Shown one piece after another: positions 49,899 to 62,600 of a stretch of 64,000 nucleotides of DNA. Both the position numbers and the translations under genes were made by a program. Origin of the DNA: Diprion similis (taxonomy: Eukaryota; Arthropoda; Insecta; Hymenoptera; Diprionidae); assembly GCF_021155765.1 (NCBI RefSeq), contig NC_060108.1:11071425-11135424 (forward strand), in the 5' to 3' direction. How positions within the stretch are numbered: the first letter of the stretch is position 1; each line of letters starts with the position of its first letter. The notes below the pieces were generated by a model. That model made no database searches. It saw only the letters and a list, made by a program, of their open reading frames with translations, and had not been told where the DNA came from.

Positions 49899-50739
49899 CT
49901 AAAAGCTTGAAATCGGATATATCAGACATTTTCTATCGGAAATTGTATAAGCTCCATTTTGGAAGTGGTTATTTTTATCGTAGGACGAACACATACGGAT
50001 GCATCTACAAAAAACCAATTTTTTTTTTGCACATTTTCCACAAATGATCGATGAAGACTGACTATAGCATTCCTTCAACTCAATTTCACTCTTAGACAAT
50101 CCTGTAGTTGCGAAATAATGGGTGTTTTGTGGACATCGAATTTCGACGTTGACGTATATATCTCGAAATATCGTGATCCACGTATTTCAAACAGCTCCAT
50201 TCTATACCCAATTCTGAACAAAAACACTCCAATACATTTTTATTTGACAAAGAAATAAAGAAATGGCACGAAATGTAAGAAATCGCAATAATAGTAAATT
50301 CGTAGAATTCATACAATTTCTTTATTTCTGCGTCAAATGAAAATGTATTGGAGTGTTTTTGTTCAGAATTGGGTATAGAATGGGGCTGTTAAGCCCCTTT
50401 TGCGTAATACGACCTTGTCGAAATTGACTAGGCACGCCTTCAAGATTATTTACGAGAACATCAAGTCGATCTGAAACTTTTTGTGATGTGATCATTTTGT
50501 TGTTAGAAAGTGCGTTATGCTCCGCTAGGACTGATAAATTATCATAAAAGTCATCAAATGAACACTTTTCAAAATCTAACCTCAAAAGAAAGAAAACAAC
50601 CGCTCAGAAAAGTCTTTGAAAACAAGTTTCTAACCTCAAACTAGATTCAAAGTTTATTATTCACGATAAAACCCAGTACGAAGCTACGTAAAGCACATTA
50701 ATCGTGATACCGACGCACGTGGCGCATGAACTTCGACAT
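49899..50739 (-). CDS. Small unrecognised gene divergent from Thoc1
   Basis: Three minus-strand exons fit by phase: 50739-50711 (ATG, donor CG|GTATCA, phase 2), 50580-50414 (acceptor CTTTTGAG, donor CAAG|GTCGTA, phase 1) and 50101 onward (acceptor ACTACAG), open to TAG at 49899. The protein would have about 132 residues, including FEKCSFDDFYDNLSVLAEHN, KVSDRLDVLVNNLEGVPSQF, KSEIELKECYSQ and a CxxC, IICGKCAKKK. The last 40 residues look less like protein, so a further splice is possible. A TATATATA at about 50858-50865 (minus strand) lies upstream. Both donors are non-canonical beyond GT, which lowers confidence. No family is recognised. The second intron contains the hairpin at 50191-50390. 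Confidence 0.4.
50191..50390. repeat. 200-bp near-perfect hairpin
   Basis: The arm 50191-50265 is repeated inverted at 50317-50390 with only a few mismatches (CAGCTCCATTCTATACCCAA against TTGGGTATAGAATGGGGCTG); the loop is about 50 bases. It has no coding content and sits in the second intron of the small minus-strand gene. Confidence 0.9.
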
Positions 50740-50884
50740 GATTAGAACGCAACCACCAACACTACACACAAACAAAAGCTACAACGGCTAGTCAACTATG
50801 AAAGTATGAAATAAAAATCCCGCTTAAACTCCACATCTTACCGTGCATCCGGCGACACCGTATATATACACAATCTCAATGAAA

Positions 50885-50990
50885 CCGTGTCACGTGTAAG
50901 TTGCCGCCACAAGCTGCTGTTCACGCATCAATCCCGGTCATGTGACCTTTGGTGAGGTCACGTGATTCCTGTAGTGAGGTCACGTGATCT
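50885..50990. promoter_or_regulatory. Shared promoter region with E-box array
   Basis: Perfect CACGTG at 50891-50896, 50959-50964 and 50981-50986, plus CATGTG at 50939-50944. The last three lie 20 and 22 bp apart, about two helical turns, and the last two are inside the repeat GTGAGGTCACGTGAT. GTCACGTGA is the site of USF/MITF/Max-type bHLH-zip factors. The cluster lies between the small minus-strand gene and Thoc1 and could serve both. Confidence 0.55.
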
Positions 50991-51313
50991 TTTCCTTAGC
51001 GTTGATAGGCGTATTGCAGCGCCTGCATCTAGGCAATTCGAATTACACGTTGATACTGACGAATGCATCAATATACACATTGCGAGAAGCACTCACACAG
51101 CGCTAGGAAGTCTCGGCGTTTCATGCAGTGTTTGCGTCCTAACCTCTTACCTCTCGGAGCCAGCAGTGCCCAGCAGTTATTGAAGGGTAGGCAAGCGGAA
51201 GGTGTGAGTGAAAAGTGTTTACTCGTTCTCCGTGAATTGAAGTTCTTCGTCACTTCGAACGATCCTGATTCAGTTGCAGCTGAATTGATAAATCAGCCTG
51301 CCGCTGAAATACG

Positions 51314-54300
51314 ATGATGGCTTCTTTCGAGACACTAAGGCACGATTACAACGTAAGTAGGCCGCTTTTTTAGTTAGGAATAAGACACAAGCAGAAGGCA
51401 ACCTTGTTTACTAATACATAACCTAACTCAATTGAATCTAGTGCAATTTGAATTGATTTCTAGATTGAAGAAGCTTTACTAATTTAATTCAAGTTAGCAC
51501 AATTTAGCCAAGGCAACATTGATGATTTTTCAAGTTTTCTTCACCTTTGCTTCGCAATCTAATTCATTCCGATGATTTGTTCGTCTCAACATGTATTGTC
51601 ATCGATCGATGATGACCAGCTATCGTGTTCATTCATGCCATGTAGTGTGGCGCAGTTTGGCTCTGTAAATTTGAACTAAAGATCAGTTAAAACTTAAGAT
51701 CAGGTGTTTAATTCTGTAACTCAGGCCTTACAAGTATAGAAACGTAAGAGAAAAAGGCTACGCAGCTGCTGTGAAAAAGAAGAGCATGTGAATAGTTGCA
51801 GAGATGAATAACGACGAGCATTGAAAATAGTCAAATTGGTTGCTCGTAAAATTTTTTCTCCGATTCGATTAGCATTTAGGTTGATTTTGTAATATTATTA
51901 ATGATTCTATTCATAAAAGTTTCTTCAAGAATGTTACGGCTCAATTTTCTTCTCATTTATCTTTTGAATTGCATTTTCAAATATTTATATCCTTTCATGC
52001 ACCCCGTGCTTCATTAATTTTATCGATAACTAAACACTTCCAGTAAAAGAAAAATGTGCTTAAAAAAGTTCATGCTTAAAGATTAAAATTCAATTTTATG
52101 TTCCAGAACCACCTCGAAAAATGCTTCAAGTTGTCAGACTTATCCGGATTCCAAAAAAAATGTCTGGAAATGAACACAAATGTCTCGAATAGAAAGTCGA
52201 TCGTTGATCAAGCGCTGCGAGACACGCTACTTACTGTATTGCTGGATGATTCTTCCGGAAATGTACAACATCTTGAATCTTACATAACATTTTGTATCGA
52301 GTTATGTAGGAAAGATTTAACAACAGCCAGCATGCCGGTCATATTGCTCGGTGATATATTTGACTGCATGACGTTGGACCGATGTGAGAAGTTATTCACA
52401 TTTGTTGAGAACAACGTTGTTGTGTGGAAAGAAGAGATATTTTTCAGTGCCTGCAAAAATAATTTACTTAGAATGTGCAACGATCTGCTTAGAAGACTTT
52501 CTCGCTCTCAACAAACTGTATTTTGTGGAAGGATTCTTCTATTTCTTGCCAAATTTTTCCCATTCTCTGAGAGGTCAGGGTTGAATATAGTTAGTGAATT
52601 CAATCTCGAAAATCACACCGAATTCGGCAATGAGAAATCAGAGAAAGAAGTGCTTGAGCAGATCGTGGAAGATGGCGACAAAACGGAGAACAAAATTCCA
52701 ATCGATTACAATCTGTACCGAAAATTCTGGGCACTGCAAGACTTTTTCAGAAATCCTAATCAGTGCTACAATAAAATGCATTGGAAGGTTTTCTCTGCTG
52801 TAAATACCAATTTATACTATTATTCAAATTTAAATTTCCATTTAGATTATTTTATAATTGTTTTCATCAATGTCATTAATTGATTACAGCATACGTCGCA
52901 TGTCTTGTCGGCGTTCACTTCTTTCAAATTAGAAGAGCAGCGTAGCTGTCCCACAAAATGTACAAAGATGGACACTTCCTCGGAGGAAAACTACAAGGAA
53001 ACTCACTACTTCGCAAAGTACCTGACTAATCAAAAGCTGTTGGAGTTGCAGTTGTCAGATTCAAACTTTCGGAGATACGTATTACTCCAGTTCCTGATAC
53101 TCTTTCAGTACCTCAACAGCGCCGTAAAATTCAAAGCGTAGGTTCATATTCCACTAAATTCATTATAAAAATCAAATTGTATATAATTTGACTTTATCTT
53201 CGGAACAACGCTCATTCTACATGTCAAGTCAGTCATAATTTCACCACTCAATGCGACATTGCCACCTCAACGTGTTAAAAAGTAGACAGTTAGTTGTTTG
53301 CTCTACTCTTCTGTTTTTTTTTTTTTTTTATTTATGAATTGATGAACACCAAAAAATATAGCTAGTGTTTGCTTGTATCCTTGCATTTGTGTTACGTAAA
53401 TTTAGGCTTGCAAACAAATGTTACTGATGAGTGTTAAACTAGCTGTTAGTCTCTTGAGACCTTCCGTCACAGCGTACAGAATATTTCAATATGCCGGTGG
53501 AGCTTTTAGCTACATTTCAAGTAGAGTTATGCAGGTTAAAAAAACACATTGGGTCCAAACCAGGCCAACGTTACCACCAAGCATTATGTGGTGATTAATT
53601 CATGTCGATGTTTGTATTTTTATGCGAATTTAATCAGTTATTTTCCTGCTTTTGCATCGATAGTAATTTCATTTCTGACCTCAATCTTTTTATGATCACT
53701 GTCTTCTATTAGCGAAACACACGAGCTGAAACCTGATCAAGTCGAATGGGTCAAGACAACAACAGACCAAGTGTATTTGTTATTGTCTGAAACGCCTCCA
53801 AACGGATCTGGCTTTGCGGAAACTGTAAAAAACATTTTAAAACGAGAAGAACACTGGAATGCGTGGAAGAATCATGGATGTCCACCGTTTAAGAGGCCTG
53901 CTCTTGAGTCTAATTCTGAGGGAGAAGAACCGAGGAAACAAAAAAGACGGATCGGCGATGTAATCCGAGCTGCCGAAGATGAAAAAAAGTATCATTTAGG
54001 AAAGTAAGTACCTACTATTTGAAATTTCATTTGAAAATTCACTTTCTCATCTTGATTACACATATTTTGACTCATTTTCATGATTGTAATGTCTTTGAGA
54101 AATGATTCGAATCAAAAGTTTTGACCGTTACTTACTCTTTTTTTGAATTTCTAATCTATAGCTGCATCATTTTCTCCCAAAGCTTGATCATATAACATAA
54201 ATTTCATTGCTACGACTTCACTGTTTCAGTCCTGAGTTGACAAAGTTATGGAATTTGTGCCCTAACAATTTGGAGGCTTGTAAATCAATGGATAGAGACT

Positions 54301-55230
54301 TCCTGCCTTCCTTGGAGACTTATTTTGCAGAAGCTATCGAGCAATTAGATCCAGCAGCGATGGTCGAAGATGAATATAAGTATGCATAACGGAATATCTC
54401 ATGATCCTTACCCATTTTTCGTCGAGAGAACGTTTTATATTCGTTTTTCCCTTTGCAGGAAAGTCAATGATGGCAACTTTGGTTGGAGAGCGCTGCGGCT
54501 ACTTGCTAGGCGGAGTCCCCATTTTTTTGTACACGGGAATAACCCCATTAACAAATTACCTGAGTATTTGGAAGCTATGATAAAAAAAATCGCCAAAGAT
54601 CGACCGGTAATATTCACGCTCTTTTAACTAACTGGTAAAACGTACACTAATAGAAATTTAAATAATTTTTGAACAAAGCTTAATCTTCAAAAATATTCAT
54701 CTCAATTATTGTGAAATGAACATTTAATCACAGTCTCTTTCCTTTTTTCACTTTATTTTCTTAGCAAACGCAGTCGGATATAAAAACAGAATCCGAAGAA
54801 ATTCCGACAGACGGAAACGAAGCCGAATTCAACGAGGACGTACTTAAACAAGAGACCGAACAAGTTGAGGTTGAGGCATCAGCAACCAAGTTCAGTAAAT
54901 TCAATAAAGTGACAGCCGATATTGTTGCGAAACTGTCAGATATATTAAAAGGGAACTGGAAAGATCTGGCAGCGAAATTCGGATATCATGCCGACGAAGT
55001 GAGCATTTTGGCATAAATTTGATATTGACAAAATTCAGAGACGCAAACAATTTTCGAATTTTCCTTTATTACAGATCGCATTCTTTCAGAAGAAACGAAC
55101 ACAGTACGAACAGTGTAAAAGCATGCTAGAAATCTGGGCCGAAGAAGACGAGGACGCATCAATCGAAAATTTGGCTTACATTCTCGAAGGACTGGGCTTT
55201 ACAGAGGCAGTTGCCGTATTGAAGAGCTAA
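51314..55230 (+). CDS. Thoc1: THO complex subunit 1 (Thoc1/Hpr1)
   Basis: Eight exons encode 652 residues (human about 657): 51314-51352, 52107-52799, 52890-53137, 53713-54003, 54230-54379, 54459-54606, 54765-54998 and 55075-55230; every junction is GT-AG and in phase. Family motifs are [64 protein letters not shown] and [16 protein letters not shown] basic KQKRR near residue 415 is a likely nuclear signal. The C-terminus (about 570-650, with [12 protein letters not shown] and [10 protein letters not shown]) is the death domain. The protein is part of THO within TREX, which couples transcription to mRNA export and, in flies, helps export piRNA precursors. The first exon encodes only 13 residues; ATG 51314 is chosen because its exon ends in GTAAGT in frame. 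The gene appears intact. Confidence 0.96.
51353..52106 (+). other. Thoc1: First intron of Thoc1
   Basis: AT-rich, 754 bases, donor GTAAGT and acceptor TATGTTCCAG. Nothing further was seen. Confidence 0.85.
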
Positions 55231-55551
55231 AAAATGTTTTTGATCTGTTTCTAGAAAGTGTGAATAATCGAGGACTACTACAGCCGCTTTACGTGGCTGA
55301 GAGACTAAAGAAAATTTGTTTGTTCTTGAATTTTGAAAAACACTAAGAACAATCCAGCGGATTAGAGATGTTGAGAAAAATTTTTGGCGAAATTGTTTTT
55401 TCATAAAATTCTCTTTGTATTCTGTCCGAAATGAAAATAATAGTGTATATGTAAATAATACAAACGTCACAATTGAAGAAATTTTAATATAAATCATATA
55501 CAAAAGAAACGAACATAACTTGAATACAGATCTAGAGAGTATTCACTAGGA

Positions 55552-55574
55552 AATAAATTGGGTACTAGAATAAA
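55552..55574 (+). terminator. Thoc1: Poly(A) signals of Thoc1
   Basis: AATAAA at 55552-55557 and again at 55569-55574, about 320-340 bases after the stop codon. Confidence 0.6.
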
Positions 55575-57469
55575 ATTTGTCGTAGTATAATACGAATCTT
55601 TTATGCATAATACAATATCCTCGAACAAGTATACAAATCGTATTTCTCACACATACACACACACACGCGCATGCATAAAGTGATACGTGCAACTAATAAA
55701 TAACACACGCGTCAATGCGATTCTTCTTCATCTTTTGCGTCTTCTTCTTGTCGTGCATATTGTATACTCCTACGTTACAGATATTGGCTTGCAGTTGGTA
55801 ATTTTATCAAGTAGACGATTAACGATTATAGAATTCTTCTACGGTAGTAACAAAAGTTATTTTGACTATTACATGGAGACAGTGGTTTCTGGATTCACGT
55901 TGAACCTCTAGAATTAACGCCGCTTGACTAGTTTAATATTTTCTGTTTACTATATGTATCTTGCTACAGTGAATAGTGTTTCATGTACGAATACTCTGCG
56001 TTCTTGCTACTTGACCAATCCAGTCACACCTATCCGATGCCTGCAATTCATTCATCGCAGCTGAGCTGGAGATGATTTATTAATATTCACCTATCAAGTC
56101 ATTTCGATAAAATAATTCAGATTACCCAGTACTTTTTGTACAGTAAGCATATGCACTATACTTAAGCTGTCTCACATAATATTATATATGACATCTTATT
56201 ATATATTGGAAGCTTTTAAGCATGTGTTCGACGCAAAGGAAAGTTTGAAAAAATTAAAGTGACCACTAGAATTCTGCTAACTCGTGATTATTCTGGATAG
56301 AAATCATTGAAAATAATTTTTATACAAGTTTTGCGGTTGTGATCTTATCTAATTTGCAAGGAGATTTAAAAATTAAGAGAGGAATTGAAGAATCCTGTCC
56401 GAAAATTTCACTCTTTAGTTGTGATCATGACTAGTTCGAATAGGTTTGATAAGCTTTGTAGACGAAGTACTCTCTTTGAGTCTAGTATTTTTCCTTCGAC
56501 TAGTTTCCATATGCTATAAAATTTGACTGACAAGCTGAAACTAAATGCTAAACATTTTGTCAGAAAAAAATTTTTTTGAACACAATTTGAAACTTGCATA
56601 AAACAAACTCTCAGAAGTCTAAATCATGAATCTTGGAAGACATTCTAAGAGGGTTTGGCATTATCAATGAATGAACAGTTTATGAAATTGTCATCTTAGA
56701 CAAATTCATAACTATAATGATTCGAATCAGATGCTTTCATGGTCAACCTTTTCTCCATGGCAATTTTTTTTCTCTTTCATTTTTTTTTATAGAAATCTGT
56801 TCCACTGCTGCTCCTCTCGAAAATTTTCCTTAACGTGTAAACTGATAAATATACAGACAGAGCATAAATCTAAACGTCATTAAATGCCTAAATACAATTT
56901 AGCAATTTCAATTGATATACGCATATCGAGTAGTGTTTTTCTTAATTAAAGGTGACCCATTGTTTGAATTGTTATCCTTATTTATTTATTTTTTCTCATT
57001 ATGACCACTCTCCTAAGCAACTGCTTTCAAGCACGCGTGCATGAATTTTGCATTTTATTTTTTGTATTGTTTTATAAAAAAGATGAAAACTTTAACAGTC
57101 AATCAAAGGAAAAAAAGAGAAGATAATTTTCCAAAAAAATTATTAATTGCATTCTAGATTTGGTTTTTCAGAACTTAATCAAGACTTTTCTACTAAGTTA
57201 AGTATGATATCCTATAACTGCGTTTTTTAACTTCTTCGACATGTATCACTTGAAAGTAAAATGTGTTATAGATTCCAAACTAGAAATGATCTTAGCATAA
57301 TTCTTTAACTAATCTAAAACTCAATACTCAGGTGATTGTGATTTTTAATAAATGCAAGTGGGGTCACCTATGCTTACACTTACAATTAACTATATCTTAA
57401 ACATGAACATTCATGTATACGATATTGACTATAACATGTAAATGCATCGATGGTAATTATGTATATATA
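55575..57469. other. Intergenic DNA, no supported gene
   Basis: AT-rich. A short minus-strand frame near 55776-55727 (RQEEDAKDEEESH, then stop) follows an acceptor-like GTAACGTAG and might be an isolated terminal exon, but no partner exon was found. Confidence 0.35.
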
Positions 57470-58300
57470 TTAGACTGTGCCAAATGAAGTGCCTTTTTTT
57501 TCGGTGCCGTACCAAAATTAGGTTGTCACTTGCAAAAAACTTATTCTGGCTATGTTTCAACTCGATATGTCCTTTTTTTAGTTAGCACTAGCGTAAATAG
57601 GAACTTTTTGGAAAAAAAATTTTTGTCCCAACTTTATGTTCTATAACTCATTAAATATGATCGATAGAAAAAAGATTAAGGTGTCATTTTGTAGGGAATT
57701 AAAGTCTCTACAAAAGTAACTCTTGATTATATAGGTTCTCCTGGCAAATTATAACGTTTCAAAAATTGGTAACAGAATCAATAGAAATATTTCTGCTAAG
57801 CCAGAACATCGCATTTCCCTTTAATGATATTTTCTCGGTATTTTCTTATTATAAACATTGTATATTTCTATCAACAAAATAAGAATTTTTCATAAATAGT
57901 ATTAGAATCTTAAAATAACTATTATGAACAATATTTTACCACAGATAAAAATTAATGGAAAGGTTAAATGCGGAAAATATCGAAAGGAAAGTATTGTTAC
58001 GAAAATCGTTAATACAAGTAGCTTAAAGTTAACATATTGACTTAAAGTATAAGAACTTTTTCTTTAGAACATACAGCTTCGTAAAAAACTGAAATCAATG
58101 AGTTTTATACTTAGAAATATTGTTTTGTAAGTGTTTAACGATGAATATGAATGTAAATTTTGACAAAAAATTTGTCTGAAAAATCTGAAAAATTGACATA
58201 TCGAGTTGAAACTTCACCAGAACTTTTTTTTTGCGAGAAACAACCTAATTTTCTTACGGAACCAAAAAAAAAAATAGGCGCTTCATTTGGTACAGTCTTA
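57470..58300. mobile_element. MITE with TA target duplication, 831 bp
   Basis: The ends TTAGACTGTGCCAAATGAAG and, inverted, CTTCATTTGGTACAGTCTTA match for about 100 bp, through AAAATTAGGTTGT and TTTCAACTCGATATGTCC. TA at 57468-57469 and 58301-58302 is the likely target duplication. The interior is AT-rich and non-coding. A Tc1/mariner-type origin is inferred from the TA. Confidence 0.8.
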
Positions 58301-58302
58301 TA

Positions 58303-59621
58303 CATATACATAAACTTAATTTTTAAAACCTACGCATAATAGATATGCAGACGGTATTGCATAAGTAGTTAATATTCTCTTCCCTAACTCGACTCAAACA
58401 ATGTTTAACAATTACCGTTGATTTTAGTTTTATTCTTTTTTTTTTCGTTTGAACGTCTTTCTTGCCATGCTATAACTATGTCATACTGGACGTTTTATGT
58501 GATTAGGCAACATTCATATCGTATTTATTAGTATGTATAATAACGACATGTCAGAATTCAATTTACTTAACAGTGAATAGAATTATTTTCTATTTCACTG
58601 CAGTCGAATAGTTCAAGAGATGACCTGTGATAGTCATCTCCGACGATTAAAGATTACACGAGTAAATTTATTGATATGATGGCTGATATGACACGTTGAA
58701 AAATTGTTTTTGAGACGATCAGTCTTTTGGTTAAAACTGAAATTATTCAGAAAGCATAATCTGCTGTGTATTTATATTATATTGACCATTTTCAAATATG
58801 ATTATCATTCTTCATACGACATTGCTTATGAAGATTAAGGATATTATTCTCGACAGTTATTTGCGTATTAATCTCTTCGGAATAGATCGAATCATGGGTG
58901 AAGAACTCGTACTCAATGACCTTCATTTTTATCTAGTATCAAAATCATTTTCATTTCAGATTTCCCATTGCGGTAAAAATCTCTAACTGAGTTTGAAAAG
59001 TTTCAAACAAACCGTTTGCTTTCGCCATTTTTTTTATCACGTTTTTTGTTAAATCTAACGTATATTCAAATTATTTTTTCACCAGACATTATGCTTCGAT
59101 TTATTTCGCAAATTTTCTTCAATATCATTGTACATAGACATGTTTGAATTTTTGAAACACGGTATTTTTAAAGTTTAATGTTTTATAGAAAATTCAAAAA
59201 ATCCGGAGATTAAAAAAAAAAAACAGATTCTTATACGAAAAGTGTTTTTCTTCAATTTCTCATTACTTCTTGAATTCCAGTGCTTAAAATCAATATGGTT
59301 TCCGATTTTAGGGAAAATGAGAATCACGTCATAATATTTGATATTTTCTTAAATATGTGAACAGTTTTGAATCAATTATACTAGTGAAATTTATACTCAT
59401 AAATTCTTTTCTTCTGTTTGTTCCTCGTTTTTCACCTCAGTACTGTAATCTCGCCACATATGTACCTACTTATTACTTTTATACGATTTTCGTTGTAAGG
59501 AATACATATTTATTATCTCTTGAGTACGAGTCTCTGTATAGTCTTTAAATTAGAATTTATATTCTCATAATTATCCTTCTTTCTTCCTTCCTGGTAACTA
59601 CCTAGTATCAAATCCTTAGGA
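58303..59621. other. Intergenic DNA and 3' flank of Mp
   Basis: AT-rich DNA without recognised genes. Part of it just below 59622 should be Mp 3' UTR (minus strand). Confidence 0.4.
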
Positions 59622-62600
59622 TTAATCTTCGATCAGTTTATTTAAGTGTCTATTGTAATCTTCTTCGGACAATTCTACGTCGTCATCTTCTATAATGTCA
59701 ATTTCATCTTCGTGATCTACGTCCCTCCGACGTCTAGCCGACTGCGTTGTCACCTCTATGCACAATAGAGCGAATTTACTGTCGCACGAATATCGGATTT
59801 GCTCCAGAAGCCGATCTCCGTTTAATGGAGAACCCAATCCGTAACGATCTGAGCTACTGGAATGCCAAGCATCGCAGTAGGTGTCCATAGCCCTTTCGCC
59901 ATACTTGTGCGATCCGTGCCAAGCGACTTTTTCAGGCCTAGAAAAATTACCAGTTTATTACTTTTCATCACCTATTATGACGTGTAAGCAAAGTGTTGAT
60001 TTCGGTGAAAATCACTTTTCCTAATTTCAATGAATCGCTACGTTTTCGAACACTTATAATTTTTTTGTTCTTCGCAATTTTTTATCGAATTTTTCTTTCA
60101 AAGCTTTTTTATTCGGCTGCCAAGTCCTATTAGTTTCAAATTTTTCACTCGATCATTTTCGAGATCATCATAAAAATGAAGAAAACTCTGACATAAAGAG
60201 TTGAATATAGCAAAAACCAATCCGATTCCAGTCGAAAGTTTTAGAATGTTGATACCTGTGTGAAATGATTAACAAATAATTATTAACCCCAGGCACTTTC
60301 GAAAACAACAACTGCAGTACCATAAAATCATATCAGCGTACCATGAGAAATCTGTTAGGATATTTTTTCCATTGAAGCTATAGATTCTCGGGCTCTGCGA
60401 AAAATAAGCACCGTCGCCATTGAACATTTCCTTCCAAGAATTGAACAGAACGTCTCCCTGAAATTGTAATCATAATTATTCATCAATTATTGATATGCTC
60501 GCATAAGTTTCTGGTTATGGAGCCGCTTTTGACCAATATTCATACCTTGATGTTCACAATCGGCAGATCTCGGTCGGCGAATCTGACGATGCTGTCCACA
60601 TTTTGTACTCTTGAGCTCAAAAACGCCCGGAAAGTACTGGCTCTGAATCCAGCTCGCCTGGATTGTCGATAGCAGGAATAATCTGCGCCCCGAATTCCAT
60701 GCATGTCACCGGTAATCGGCTCGTTCAGCGCAGCCATTCGCAGCTAAAAAAAACAAATCTTTCAATTTTTTGGGTCATTTTTTTTTTTTTTAGAAGGACA
60801 ATGTTGTGAGATTGAATTGTCGTTGATATAATTATCAATCCTATTACTATATTGCGAATCTGGAAATTGTGGCCACGATTCATCAAGTCCGGAATAATTA
60901 ATTTTTCTGATTCATTCTTATGCAAATATTGTGATATACGTTTAGATTAAACCTCTTGAGACGTAGTGTTTTTCTTTTTTATCGTATCATATCGAATTCC
61001 CATTAAATTTTCTTTTTTTCTCATTTGTCTACTACGAAAATTTCTCAGATAAGTCGAAATAAGCTTTGCTAATTTCGAAGTTATTTTTTTTTACCAGCTT
61101 GGTTTTGTTTTTTTCTTTGGAAAATTTATTGAAAACTGTCGTGTATGCAACAAGAATAAATGTACTGAAATTTTATTTCAACATAATTTCGAAGAATTTC
61201 TTGAACGGTTTGAAGATTTTTGATTTCTCAACGATTTTTTATATCCGTTTTCGTTGGACGATGCAAATTTTCGATTCGATATGAAAAAGAAACATGACTG
61301 TCTATCAATGATACGATTTATCGTGACATTAGAATTGATATTATAATTGAATTCAGCCTTACCATTTTCGGGTACCACTGAGCAGCGGACGGAGGAAATA
61401 AATATGTTTGCGTTATTCAATATAGCCTTCTGACGTCATGTTATTTCCTCAGTTATTAATAAACAAAATTATTGATTGTATTGTTGAACAACTTACCGCT
61501 GTACCGTCTGCTTTCAACGGGATTTGATTCACCAGGTTCGACACCTCGAAAGGTGGTTTTAACGGGGGTGGAGCCGTCGTTGGTGGGGCTGGAGTTGTGA
61601 TTGGTAGGAGCGATCCGAGCTTGAAAATGTAACAACATATATTTCACGTAGAAATACAATATACAGAGTGAATTCCTAAAGACTGCATGGTCCCTCGTCT
61701 GTTGAAATTTAGTGCGCATGCGCCACAAGACGGAAGCAACTGTTCGCCAGGGCCGCCAACCGTTGTAAATTTAGACGACAGATCGCCACGACGTATGAAT
61801 GTAGAGTAATGCTCATTAATCCGTTCCCAGTGGCTCATTATTTGTTTGGAATCAAAACTGGAACACGTTTCTTCTCCAAGGAAATTTTGTATTACAGAAG
61901 AAACAAAAGATATGTTAATTATGGACACATAAAATTTCTCTAGAGAGTAAGTTTGTTTTAATATTGATTCTAAAAAAATAGTGAGACACTGGGAACTACT
62001 CACTAATGGTTATTACTCTAGACTTAAAAATTTTTACAGTTGTCGGTGCCAGCTGTGCTCAATTTGTAATAGTCAAAATTTATGAGGTTAGAGACAGTTG
62101 ATCATTCTGTGAAATAGTAGCCCTTAGAATATTAGCAAACGGCGAACCATACAGTCGTCAGAAATTCACTCTGTAACCAACTTAGGTAAGAAACTTTGGG
62201 GGATTATAGTGAAATCTTTGATGTGTTCAATTGGATGAGGTTTGGCCCTGCATAATCAATGTTTCATGTTGTTTTTGACTGGTATACTCACAGCGATGTA
62301 CTGCCATCCGTTATTTACCCTGACAAGTAAAGCTTCTTCATCAATTATGTACGCCAATGTACCGACTTGACTGACTGCTGACATCTGTGGAAGTAACACG
62401 CATGGGTATAAATTGGGGATACACTTACTGTACGTATTTGTGAGTAGATATTTATAAATCACGATAATTTCAACGTCATCCAAATTATTTCGCAGTTCTC
62501 TCACCCTTATCCAAATTTACACAAGAACCCTGGGAAAATTTTCAGTATACAGACGATAATTTTTACTGCTTAGGGATTAATGCGGTTTTAAATTAGTATC

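Noticed and set aside
55727-55776. Possible minus-strand terminal exon ending EEDAKDEEESH
   Set aside because: Acceptor and stop are present, but there is no partner exon and no minus-strand poly(A) signal nearby.
61644-62003. 119-codon minus-strand frame in the multiplexin gene
   Set aside because: Lies almost wholly in a TA-flanked MITE; the NC1 and hinge exons on either side join in phase without it.
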